DNA of 64,000 bases from an uncultured Actinomycetes bacterium (GTDB lineage Bacteria; Actinomycetota; Actinomycetes; Mycobacteriales; Nakamurellaceae): positions 1-64,000 of the forward strand of contig CALANS010000211.1 of NCBI GenBank assembly GCA_937926105.1, given 5' to 3'. Shown piece by piece: positions 55,288 to 63,342 of the stretch. The notes under the pieces were generated by a model, which saw nothing but the letters and a program-made list of their open reading frames with translations, made no database searches and was not told the DNA's origin. The position numbers were made by a program, and so were the translations under genes. The first letter of the stretch is position 1. Every line of letters begins with the position of its first letter.

Positions 55288-56317
55288 GTGCACGTGCCGA
55301 TCCTCGCTGGCGCACCGGGTGCACGCGCCAAGCGCATTGCCGTTGCCGGTCTGATGGTCGAGACGAACTCGTTCGCGCCGGGCGTCACCACAGTGGCAGA
55401 CTTTGAACGAGGGTCGGCGGCCGGCAGGGCCGTGCTCACAGCGGGCGGCGGGACCGACTCGACCGCCGGCACCGCAGGGATGGCAGCGCGGGCCGGCGCG
55501 GATGTGGTTCCTACCACGGTTGCCTTTGCCCTATCCGGACCGCCGGTGGCAGCAGGGGCGTTCGAGGTGTTGCGCACGCGCCTGTTGGGAAGGTTGGCGG
55601 CACACCTGGAGGGTGCTCGACGGCGTGTACTTATCGCTGCACGGCGCCATGGTCGTCCAGGACTGCCAGGACACCGGGGGAGAGCTACTACCCTGGCGCA
55701 TCGCGGCGGCAAGCCCGTGTTGGTATTGGACGTCGGCGACAGTGTCGGAGGCTGCGGCCCCGGTGACTCCACCGTGTTGTTGGCCGAGGTGATCGCGCGC
55801 CGAGCGGCCGGAACCGGCATCACGCTATACCACCCAGCGACGGTCGCGGCTCTGACCGGGACACCTGTCGGTGGCCGTGTGGACGTGCTCGCCGGCGGTC
55901 TCTCTCCGGAGCAGGACGGGGCGCCGGTGCGGCTGGTCGGCTCGATCACCGGCCGCCATAGCGGCCTCTACGAGGAGTCACGGATCGCGCACGGAGGATT
56001 CCGATTCTTCGATGGCGGCGACATGGTGGGCATCCGCACCGACGACGATGTCATGGTCGTGCTGACCTCCAAGTCCGTGCAACCCGTCTCGGCAGTTCAG
56101 TACCGAGTAGTAGGCATCGAGCCGACGCGGCTGACGGCAGTGATCGGCAAGGGCGTCAACGGTCCACGCGCTGGCTTCGCGGACGTCTGCGGTGACCTCC
56201 TGGTGGTGGACACGCCGGGCGTCACCCGCAAATTCGGTGACCGGATTCCACTACCGCCACCGGCCCAAACCCATGTACCCGTTCGAGGACGACACGACGT
56301 TCCCGGCACCACAGTAG
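55288..56317 (+). pseudogene. M81-family metallopeptidase, decayed copy 3
   Basis: The N-terminal MlrC start is recognisable (RIAVAGLMVETNSFAPG), with CGGAGG before the GTG. Near 55612 the matching frame shifts to one reading LDGVYLSLHGAM. About 500 nt relative to copy 2 are then missing at about 55690, including all metal-binding motifs (DMHANVEQR, NPH). The C-terminal domain resumes in the first frame (LVLDVGDSVGGCGPGDS) and is very close to copy 2. An extra base near 56230 breaks the last 30 residues, which otherwise read GFHYRHRPKPMYPFEDD to a TAG at 56315. It cannot encode an active peptidase. Confidence 0.88.
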
Positions 56318-56345
56318 ACCCCACCATCCGAAGGAGTGCCCATCC

Positions 56346-56726
56346 ATGCCCCGCATTGCTGTTACCGGTGACCTGCCCGTTAGCTACCTACCGTTTTCTC
56401 CGGCGATCCGCGCCGGGGACTTCGTCTTCGTCTCCGGGCAGGCCGCCGTGGACGACACCGGTGCCCACGTGCCGGGCAGTTTCGCCGAGGAGATGGACCT
56501 CGCCTTCTCGAACGTCTCGCGCATCCTGGCCGCGGCCGGCGGCGGTCTGGACGATGTCGTCCAGGTTCGGGCGTATCTGGGCGACCGACAGTTCCGTGAC
56601 GAGTACAACGACCGATACCGTGACTACTTCGTCAACCCGCTGCCAGCGCGTACCTCGCTGACGGTCGGACTCGGAGCCCTGAAGTTCGAGGTGGATGTGG
56701 TGGCGTACATCCCGGCCACCGACTGA
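56346..56726 (+). CDS. ridA: RidA-family enamine/imine deaminase
   Basis: A 126-residue protein of the RidA/YjgF family, which hydrolyses reactive 2-aminoacrylate-type imines made by PLP enzymes. It has the usual trimer core: FVFVSGQAAVDDTGAHVPG, VVQVRAYLGD and LPARTSLTVGLGAL. The conserved arginine is in PARTS. AAGGAG lies 9 nt before the ATG. It is the intact copy of the frameshifted gene at 48916. It may protect the cell from imines made by the aminotransferase and deaminase of this region. Confidence 0.9.
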   Translation: MPRIAVTGDLPVSYLPFSPAIRAGDFVFVSGQAAVDDTGAHVPGSFAEEMDLAFSNVSRILAAAGGGLDDVVQVRAYLGDRQFRDEYNDRYRDYFVNPLPARTSLTVGLGALKFEVDVVAYIPATD

Positions 56727-56945
56727 AGGTCCGGTGTGGCCTTCGGCGCGGATCACGGCATGCCGCGCTGGGCGGGGTCGATGACTGTGATCTGCTGATC
56801 ACCACCGTCCGAGAAGGGTACGCGGACAGGTCCAGCGGAGCCGAACCGTCGGTCGGCCAGTTGTTTTCGGCGCGACCTGCATACGCTGCGCGGCTGTTGT
56901 ACGCCGTCCACGCCGCCGCCTGACCCCATGGGAAGGAATCGAAGA

Positions 56946-58427
56946 ATGCGCATCGCTCTGGCCAGCATCGGACAGGAACAGAGCACCTTCAATCCGGTTG
57001 AGACGCGGATGGCCGCATTTCGCGCACAGGGCCTGTGGACCGGTGAGGAGATCTTGCGGAACGAGTCCGGCGTCGGCATGACGGGCGGACTGCTGGCCGC
57101 TCTGTCCACGCGCATCGCCACAGGCGAAGTCCAGCCGATACCGCTGGTTAAGGCAACCGCCGTCCCGGCCGGCCGGATGGCGGCGGAGGTACTGGCGACA
57201 CTGACCACGATGCTGACCGATGCCCTGACCTCGGCGATGGCACATGCGCGGCTCGACGGAATCGCCCTGCTCATGCACGGGGCATGCGCCGCCACCGGGG
57301 TGGACGACGTGGAGGGACACCTGCTGTCCGCGGTTCGGTCGGTGACCGGCGACGGGATACCGATCGCCGTCGGCCTGGACCATCACGCCAACATCACCGA
57401 TGCAATGATGCGCCGAGCCGACATCATCGTCGGCCATCGCACGCAACCCCACGATCCGTACGACACGGGCCAATTGACCGGAAGGCTGCTGCTGGCCACG
57501 CTCAACGGCGCGCGGCCCACGATGGCGTGGCGGAAGTTGCGCATGCTGACTCATCAGGAGCAGTATCTGACGGCCGGCGGGCCGATGAAGGCATGGTTCG
57601 ACCGCGCGAGGGCCTGGGAATCGCGACCGGGAGTGCTGTCGGTGTCACCGTTTCCCGTGCAGCCGTGGCTGGACGTACGGGAGGCGGGATGGTCTGCGGT
57701 CGCCGTGACCGACGGTCATGCCGACCTGGCCGAGGAGATCGTCGATGACCTGGCCGACCTGGCGTGGTCGATGCGCGCTGAGTTCCAGGTCTCGACGGCC
57801 ATCCCGGCGAGGGAGGCGGTCGCAGCGGCTCGTACCGCGAACGGACTGGTCATCCTGTCCGACACAGGCGACTCGGTATTCGGCGGCGCGGCCGGTGATT
57901 CCACCGCGATCCTCATGGAATTGCTGGCCACCGAGGGTATCCGGGCTCTGGTCCCAGTGGTCGATCCAGCGGCCACCGCGCAGCTCCGGGCGGCTGGAGT
58001 TGGCGCGCATGTCGACCTGCAAGTGGGCGGCGGCATGACCGGCTTCTTCGGGCCGGCGCGGATCAGCGGCATGGTGGTGGCGGTGGACGAACCGGTGCTG
58101 CGGTTGCCCGGATATCCGGAACCCGAGGTGCACTGGGGACCGGTCGCGCTACTCCGGTCTGGTGGCGTCACTCTCGCGGTGAGCGAGCAGGCCGGGGTGG
58201 GCGGCAATCACCCCGGTGCCTACCAACATTTCGGTCTGGACCCTTGCGATTTCGATGCCGTCGTGCTCAAGACCGCCAGCAACTTCCAGTACTTCGCCCC
58301 GTTCACCCGTACCGTGATTCGGGTGAGCACGCCCGGTCCGACGCAGTCAGGCATCGCCGAGCTGCCGTGGCGACGCATCCCACGCCCGATCTACCCATTG
58401 GACCAGATCGACTCCTGGCAGGGATAA
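56946..58427 (+). CDS. M81-family (MlrC-like) metallopeptidase, divergent copy 4
   Basis: A 493-residue M81 enzyme, clearly more distant from copies 1-3. It begins RIALASIGQEQSTFNPVETR. Probable metal ligands are in GLDHHANITDAMM and RTQPHDPYDTG. The C-terminal domain includes LSDTGDSVFGGAAGDST. GGAAGG precedes the ATG. It is followed after 8 nt by a convergent gene. A separate substrate from copies 1-3 is likely. Confidence 0.86.
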   Translation: MRIALASIGQEQSTFNPVETRMAAFRAQGLWTGEEILRNESGVGMTGGLLAALSTRIATGEVQPIPLVKATAVPAGRMAAEVLATLTTMLTDALTSAMAHARLDGIALLMHGACAATGVDDVEGHLLSAVRSVTGDGIPIAVGLDHHANITDAMMRRADIIVGHRTQPHDPYDTGQLTGRLLLATLNGARPTMAWRKLRMLTHQEQYLTAGGPMKAWFDRARAWESRPGVLSVSPFPVQPWLDVREAGWSAVAVTDGHADLAEEIVDDLADLAWSMRAEFQVSTAIPAREAVAAARTANGLVILSDTGDSVFGGAAGDSTAILMELLATEGIRALVPVVDPAATAQLRAAGVGAHVDLQVGGGMTGFFGPARISGMVVAVDEPVLRLPGYPEPEVHWGPVALLRSGGVTLAVSEQAGVGGNHPGAYQHFGLDPCDFDAVVLKTASNFQYFAPFTRTVIRVSTPGPTQSGIAELPWRRIPRPIYPLDQIDSWQG

Positions 58428-58435
58428 ACCGACAC

Positions 58436-59854
58436 CTATCGGCCGGACGTCAGGGCCCGGATGGCGACATCGGCAGTCTCCACGATATGTTCGAGACCGC
58501 CTGGTGCCAGCAAGGTCTGCCAAGACTGGTAGGTGTGCCGGGCATACGAGCGGTGCGTCGGAAGGTAGATGCCCCCAGGGCCGTTTGTCAGATTCAGCAC
58601 GAATATTACCTGATCGGGATGCCGCCGCCTCAGCTCGGTTTGCAGGTAGGAATAGGCTTCGCCAGTCTGGGCTACGAAGATCGCATCCCCCCACTTCCAG
58701 ATCCAGACGGGGTGGCGGTGGGAACCGTCCAACTTGTAGCCGTCGCGGACACGCATCGCCCGTTGGATTCGTTCTTCTCTCGCGCGAGCATCGATATCAG
58801 CCCAGTCGACCCGAAGTTGCTCGACGGACTTCAGCGTCTTGATGCTGACCGGGACGTCGATCCGAGATGTCCGCAGTTCGGTATTCGGCTGCGCGGGGGC
58901 TGTCGCCCATTCGCCGAGGGTCGCGCCGGATTCCACGATGCCACCGAATCGCAAAAGACTCGCCGGCGGGGCGAGACCCTCCAACGTCGACAGCACGGCG
59001 TACCCGAGAACGCGACCATTGCTGTCGGCTACCTCGGTGTCGCCGGTGAAGCCCAGCCGTGGAGAGAGATCGCCCGATGCGCCCTGGAAGAAGACCATGG
59101 GCGCATCGACGCGCGATTCGACGATCTCGCGTGCCGAGCCGACAAAGTCCGGCGAAATGAGATGATTCTGCCAGGCCAGTGTCGTCGGATGGCAGGCGTA
59201 GTTGACCAGGACGCCTAGGACGTCCCCACTACGGTCGGTGATGCGACCGACGGCGAGGGTATCGTCCGCGGGGGAGTCCGGGTTGAACGCCACGATGTCC
59301 GACTCGCCGCAGGGCAGATCGCGGTTCACCGCCAGGTTGCAGTGGCCGTACGCCCAGGTGACATCGGCCTCCACTGCTCCGTCGCGCGCTCTGGTGCAGG
59401 CGTCGATCAACTGTCGTATGACCGTGTCCAGGAATGCTGGCAAGAGATCACTGCCGGGCGTGACCGGGCCGTGAATGCAGACGCGCGGGGCGGAATGCGT
59501 GTGTGTCGAATGCAAGAGCAGGTCGTCCATCTCGACGGCGAGGGCGTCCGCGACGGTCATCTGAATCCGGCGCTCGCACTCGTAACATGACATCCCGATA
59601 AGGTCCGCCGTCACGAGGTAGCAAGGTGCCCCCGACTGGCGGATCATGGCCACCGCCGTCACGGATAGCCCTCGGTGGATTCCGGTCGACTGGGTGGACG
59701 TGCTGGCACCCCAAACGCATCCTTCGATGCCGACCGGTGGAGTGATGTCCGCACGTGCGATGCCGACCACGGTCCGGGCCATCTTTGGCGTCCACTGGGC
59801 GGTTGCCGGCTGGCGAGGTTTCTGGTCCGACCGTTCCGCTGTCGCTGTCGCCAC
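58436..59854 (-). CDS. Neutral-ceramidase-like (alkaline non-lysosomal ceramidase domain) protein
   Basis: A 472-residue protein. It opens with VGIARADITPPVG, the hallmark of this family. Probable zinc motifs are HSTHTHSAPR, VNYACHPTTL and FQGASGDLSPR. No signal peptide is seen, so it is probably cytoplasmic and not a true lipid ceramidase; many bacterial members near sugar genes act on other amides. The GTG at 59854 is supported by AGGAGGAG 7 nt upstream; the longer frame to 60421 has no homology. It is divergent from the enolase-superfamily gene. Confidence 0.82.
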   Translation of the reverse strand: MATATAERSDQKPRQPATAQWTPKMARTVVGIARADITPPVGIEGCVWGASTSTQSTGIHRGLSVTAVAMIRQSGAPCYLVTADLIGMSCYECERRIQMTVADALAVEMDDLLLHSTHTHSAPRVCIHGPVTPGSDLLPAFLDTVIRQLIDACTRARDGAVEADVTWAYGHCNLAVNRDLPCGESDIVAFNPDSPADDTLAVGRITDRSGDVLGVLVNYACHPTTLAWQNHLISPDFVGSAREIVESRVDAPMVFFQGASGDLSPRLGFTGDTEVADSNGRVLGYAVLSTLEGLAPPASLLRFGGIVESGATLGEWATAPAQPNTELRTSRIDVPVSIKTLKSVEQLRVDWADIDARAREERIQRAMRVRDGYKLDGSHRHPVWIWKWGDAIFVAQTGEAYSYLQTELRRRHPDQVIFVLNLTNGPGGIYLPTHRSYARHTYQSWQTLLAPGGLEHIVETADVAIRALTSGR

Positions 59855-59870
59855 CTGAGAGCTCCTCCTC

Positions 59871-59884
59871 TGGAATCGATTGCA
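59871..59884. promoter_or_regulatory. LacI-type operator O1
   Basis: TGGAATCGATTGCA matches the LacI-family consensus TGnAAnCGnTTnCA at every fixed position. It overlaps the expected transcription start of the ceramidase-like gene. A second perfect palindrome, CGATTGCAGCAATCG (59877-59891), overlaps it and reaches the -10 box. Confidence 0.7.
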
Positions 59885-59887
59885 GCA

Positions 59888-59917
59888 ATCGTTGCACTGA
59901 TCCGAACATTTCGTCAA
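59888..59917 (-). promoter_or_regulatory. Promoter of the ceramidase-like gene
   Basis: On the minus strand TTGACG (59912-59917) is followed after 18 nt by AACGAT (59888-59893). The -10 overlaps the palindrome at 59877-59891, so the LacI-family protein should block it. Confidence 0.55.
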
Positions 59918-60045
59918 GATGCCGAGCAGTCCGAGTTGTCGATCAGCACTGGGCACAGCGCCGTACGGCCGGCCTAACAGGGCACATTGGCACCGAGCCA
60001 GGCATGTCGAGCCCGAATCAGTAGTCGGGCATTCCGTGCGGGCAC

Positions 60046-60075
60046 TTGCCCTCATAGGTCGAGGGAAGGTACGGT
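60046..60075 (+). promoter_or_regulatory. Promoter of the enolase-superfamily gene, leaderless
   Basis: TTGCCC (60046-60051) and TACGGT (60070-60075) are 18 nt apart, with the GTG start 7 nt after the -10. Confidence 0.55.
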
Positions 60076-60082
60076 TCCGTCC

Positions 60083-61285
60083 GTGTCTGGAACCGATTCC
60101 CAACCAATCCCCGAATCGCCTGCTGCGGGTGGGGGCCACCCGAGTGAGCCGATCGGCGGTTCGGGTCGCAGGCTGCGAATCAACCGGATCGAGACCGTGC
60201 CGATTCAAGCGCCTCTCGAGCGGGAATTCCACGGCAGCCACTACCACATGGCTGACCGTGCCACCCTGATCGCCAGAGTTGTTACGGACGAGGGCATCGT
60301 CGGCGAGGCCTATGTCGGCGACGAGGGCGCGACGCTGCGGGCGATCGACCGGGTCGTGCAGTCGGAGATCGCCCCCCGCGTCATCGGTGAGGATGCTTTT
60401 GCGGTGGAACGATGCTGGCAACTGGGGTATCCGGCGACCTATGACATCCTCCGCGACCGCCGGATCGGGCTGGTCGCCTTGGCCGGCGTGGACAGCGCAA
60501 TCTGGGACGCGATCGGAAAGGCGCTGAATGTACCGCTGTGGCGGCTATGGGGTGGATACCGCAACCGGATTCCGCTGATGGCGATCGGCGGATACTACGG
60601 TGAGCCACTGGGCACCATCGAAGAAGAGATCTCCTCCTACCGGGACCTCGGGCTGGCAGGGATGAAATTCAAGGTCGGCGGGGCCGACCCCGTGACAGAC
60701 GCGGAACGGGTCCGGGCGGCTCGTGCTGCGGCGGGCGCGGACTTCCTGCTCACCGTGGATGCGAATCAGGGATACACGGTCGAAGAGGCGATCGAGTTCG
60801 CAAGGCTGGTGTTCGACCTGGACATCACCTGGTTCGAGGAGCCCGTCGGGTGGCACAACGATCGACGAAGCCTGCGAGACGTCAGGTACCGCACGCAGAT
60901 TCCGGTGTGCGCCGGGCAGTCTGAAATGTCGGCAGCGGGGTGTCGGGAGCTCATGGAGCTCGGGGCGATCGACGTCTGCAACTTCGATGCGTCCTGGTCG
61001 GGCGGGCCGACGGCGTGGCGACGCGCTGCGGCGATTGCCCACAGCTATGACGTGCGAATGGGTCATCACGAGGAACCGCAGGTGGCCAGCCACCTGCTTG
61101 CCAGCCAACCGCATGGCACTTACGCGGAGTGCTTCCATCCCATCCGTGACCCGTTCTGGTGGAACCTGATCGCGAACCGCCCACCGCTGACGGACGGTCA
61201 GCTGCAGCTGACCGAGGCGCCGGGATTCGGCTGGGAACTGGATTGGGACTACATCGAGCGCCACCGACTCGACCACTCGGCCTGA
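60083..61285 (+). CDS. Mandelate racemase/muconate lactonizing-type enolase-superfamily enzyme
   Basis: A 400-residue enzyme that abstracts a proton next to a carboxylate, probably a sugar-acid dehydratase or epimerase. Catalytic Lys195-x-Lys197 is in GMKFKVGG. Metal ligands are in TVDANQGYT and TWFEEPVGW, with a third in CAGQSEMS, and the catalytic His is in MGHHEEPQ. This places it in the mandelate racemase subgroup. The GTG at 60083 is suggested by the TACGGT hexamer 7 nt upstream; the longer frame from 59987 lacks support. The LacI gene follows 16 nt later. Confidence 0.86.
   Translation: MSGTDSQPIPESPAAGGGHPSEPIGGSGRRLRINRIETVPIQAPLEREFHGSHYHMADRATLIARVVTDEGIVGEAYVGDEGATLRAIDRVVQSEIAPRVIGEDAFAVERCWQLGYPATYDILRDRRIGLVALAGVDSAIWDAIGKALNVPLWRLWGGYRNRIPLMAIGGYYGEPLGTIEEEISSYRDLGLAGMKFKVGGADPVTDAERVRAARAAAGADFLLTVDANQGYTVEEAIEFARLVFDLDITWFEEPVGWHNDRRSLRDVRYRTQIPVCAGQSEMSAAGCRELMELGAIDVCNFDASWSGGPTAWRRAAAIAHSYDVRMGHHEEPQVASHLLASQPHGTYAECFHPIRDPFWWNLIANRPPLTDGQLQLTEAPGFGWELDWDYIERHRLDHSA
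60088..60101. promoter_or_regulatory. LacI-type operator O2 inside the enolase start
   Basis: TGGAACCGATTCCC matches TGnAAnCGnTTnCA at all fixed positions but the last. It begins 5 nt after the predicted transcription start, so a bound repressor would block the gene. It shares TGGAA and CGATT with O1, about 217 nt away. Confidence 0.65.
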
Positions 61286-61301
61286 CGGCGAGATTCCCGG
61301 C

Positions 61302-62408
61302 ATGGCGAATAGCGACCGGAACGGACCGCAGGCAATCGAGATGGGTGTCGATTCCGGCGCCGTGGGTCCCACGCGTCAGCGGACGAGTATCAAAGTGGTC
61401 GCCGCGCTGGCTGGGGTCGCGCCGTCAAGCGTGTCGAGGGTCTTCAGTCGGCACCCCAACGTGAGTCCCGAGATGGCCGCCCGGGTGCTGGCAGCGGCGT
61501 CCTCGATCGGATATGAGCCAGACATACGCGCGCAGAGCTTGCGGACCGGCGTCACCATGACGATCGGGTTCTTGGTCAGCGACATCAGCAACCCCCTGCT
61601 GTCAGAGATCGCTCTCGGCGCCGCAACAACCTTCCGGGAGTCCGGCTACACGATGCTTCTGATCAACTCCGGTGGAGAAGGCGATGCGGACATCGCGGCG
61701 CTGAGAATGCTCCGACAACGGCGGGTGGACGCACTGATGGCCAGCGTGACCTCGGAGCAATCGGAGCCGCTGCGCGCTGAACTCGCCAGCACCGACATCC
61801 CGGTCGTGATGATCGATCGCGAGCCCATGGCAACAGGAAACGTTTCGGCCGTGCTGTCCGATCACGCGGCAGGCATCGGCGCGGCAGCCACGCTGCTACT
61901 CGACCTAGGGCACCGGAGGATTGCGCTGGTCAACGGCAGCATGAAGGTTCGGCCGGCCCGGGAGCGCGCCAGGGCCTTGCGGGACGCGTGCCGGTCCGTC
62001 GCCGACAGCACGGTGACGATCCGGTCGGGATCCTTCACCGTCGAACACGGCGAACGGGCGAGTGCCGAACTCCTTGCCGCCGATCCACGACCGACCGCCA
62101 TCATCGCCGGAAGCAACCAGATTCTGATCGGGGTGATGCGGTCCATCAGGGCCATGGGGCTTCGGATCCCGGACGACTTGTCCCTGGTGACGTGTGACGC
62201 GGTCGGCATGAGTGAGTTTCTGACTCCGCCGCTGGCCACCGTCCGCCGGGATCCCGTGGCCATGGGCAGCGCAGCGGCGGAACTGTTGCTCAGGCAATTA
62301 CAGGGTGGGCCACCGGGCCGGACGACACTGGCGGCCCGTTTCGAACCGGCCGTGAGCTGTGGGCCGGTGCCGGGGCACGTGCGCCCGGCCAGGGAGCGAG
62401 CGAGATGA
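61302..62408 (+). CDS. LacI-family transcriptional regulator
   Basis: A 368-residue repressor. A 27-residue tail precedes the HTH (TSIKVVAALAGVAPSSVSRV). The periplasmic-binding-protein-like ligand domain covers about 85-350 (TIGFLVSDISNPLLSEIALG). It lies 16 nt after the enolase gene, in the same operon. The two LacI-type operators at 59871 and 60088 are its probable sites, which gives autoregulation and control of the ceramidase-like gene. Confidence 0.92.
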   Translation: MANSDRNGPQAIEMGVDSGAVGPTRQRTSIKVVAALAGVAPSSVSRVFSRHPNVSPEMAARVLAAASSIGYEPDIRAQSLRTGVTMTIGFLVSDISNPLLSEIALGAATTFRESGYTMLLINSGGEGDADIAALRMLRQRRVDALMASVTSEQSEPLRAELASTDIPVVMIDREPMATGNVSAVLSDHAAGIGAAATLLLDLGHRRIALVNGSMKVRPARERARALRDACRSVADSTVTIRSGSFTVEHGERASAELLAADPRPTAIIAGSNQILIGVMRSIRAMGLRIPDDLSLVTCDAVGMSEFLTPPLATVRRDPVAMGSAAAELLLRQLQGGPPGRTTLAARFEPAVSCGPVPGHVRPARERAR

Positions 62409-62514
62409 CGGCGCGGCTGCTGGATGGGCCGGTGTTCTGGGGTCGGTGCGGCGTCGGTCGTGACCCGCGGGCGCACCGAACATCCGGCGGCCCTCAGCGA
62501 GCGGAGGATGCCCC

Positions 62515-63342
62515 GTGCGACAACGAGTAGCGGTGGTCACCGGTGGATGCGCGGGTCTGGGCTGGAGTATTGGCAACAGGCTGGCGGCGAGCGGATACCT
62601 CGTGGTGGGCGCGGACATCGCCCCAGGCGAGACTGCGGCATTCAGCCCGACCGAGCCCGGGCCGGTGGCGTGGCGGTCGCTGGATGTGACCGAGCCCGGG
62701 CAGGTTGGCCCGTTCTTCGACGCCATCGTCGAATCGTTCGGGGGCATCGACGTGCTGGTGAACAACGCCGGGATACAGCGACACGGCCCCATCGAGAACA
62801 TCCGCTGGGAGGATTGGGCCAGTGTCGTCGATGTCAATCTGCACGGTGTATTCCTCTGCCTCCAGCATGCTGGGCGGCACATGCTGCGGGCTGGGGCCGG
62901 CAGGATCGTGAACATCGCCTCGGTCGGAGCACGTGGTGCGGCGGGCCGAGCCCCCTATGCGGCAACCAAGGCGGGAGTCGTTGCACTGACCGCCACCGCG
63001 GGTGCCGAGTGGGCAGCCCGGGGAGTCCGCGTGAACGCCGTGGCACCCGGGTACATCGAAACTGGGGTGCTGCGAGCGGCCGTCAGTGCGGGCACATTGG
63101 ACGTGAGCAGCATTCTGCAGCGTATTCCAGCCGGACGGTTGGCTCAGGGGGGCGAGATAGCCCGCGCTGTCGAATTCCTCGTGTCGGACGGGGCTTCTTA
63201 CATCAACGGTCAGACCCTTTACGTCGATGGCGGCTTTCTGGTCGACTACGGGATCCCGCTCGCGGCTCGCCAGGACGGCGATAACCATGGCCACGGGCAG
63301 GACGAGCACGGTGACCGAGAGAGCGCCAGTGACGATGAGTAG
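62515..63342 (+). CDS. Short-chain dehydrogenase/reductase with acidic C-terminal tail
   Basis: A 275-residue NAD(P)-dependent oxidoreductase. It has a cofactor motif TGGCAGLGWSIGNRLA, NNAGIQ, a catalytic Ser in IASVGARG, PYAATKAG and the family ending LYVDGGFLVDYG. The last 25 residues (DGDNHGHGQDEHGDRESASD) are an unusual charged tail. GGAGG precedes the GTG at 62515. It overlaps the following gene by 8 nt or more. It probably oxidises a sugar or sugar acid in the LacI module. Confidence 0.88.
   Translation: MRQRVAVVTGGCAGLGWSIGNRLAASGYLVVGADIAPGETAAFSPTEPGPVAWRSLDVTEPGQVGPFFDAIVESFGGIDVLVNNAGIQRHGPIENIRWEDWASVVDVNLHGVFLCLQHAGRHMLRAGAGRIVNIASVGARGAAGRAPYAATKAGVVALTATAGAEWAARGVRVNAVAPGYIETGVLRAAVSAGTLDVSSILQRIPAGRLAQGGEIARAVEFLVSDGASYINGQTLYVDGGFLVDYGIPLAARQDGDNHGHGQDEHGDRESASDDE

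Noticed and set aside
55177..56661. The continuous 494-codon frame over the M81 copy 3 region taken as one intact protein
   Set aside because: The central part reads in the wrong frame, the metal-binding region is deleted, and the C-terminal part runs out of frame through the RidA gene. It is a remnant that stays open by chance.
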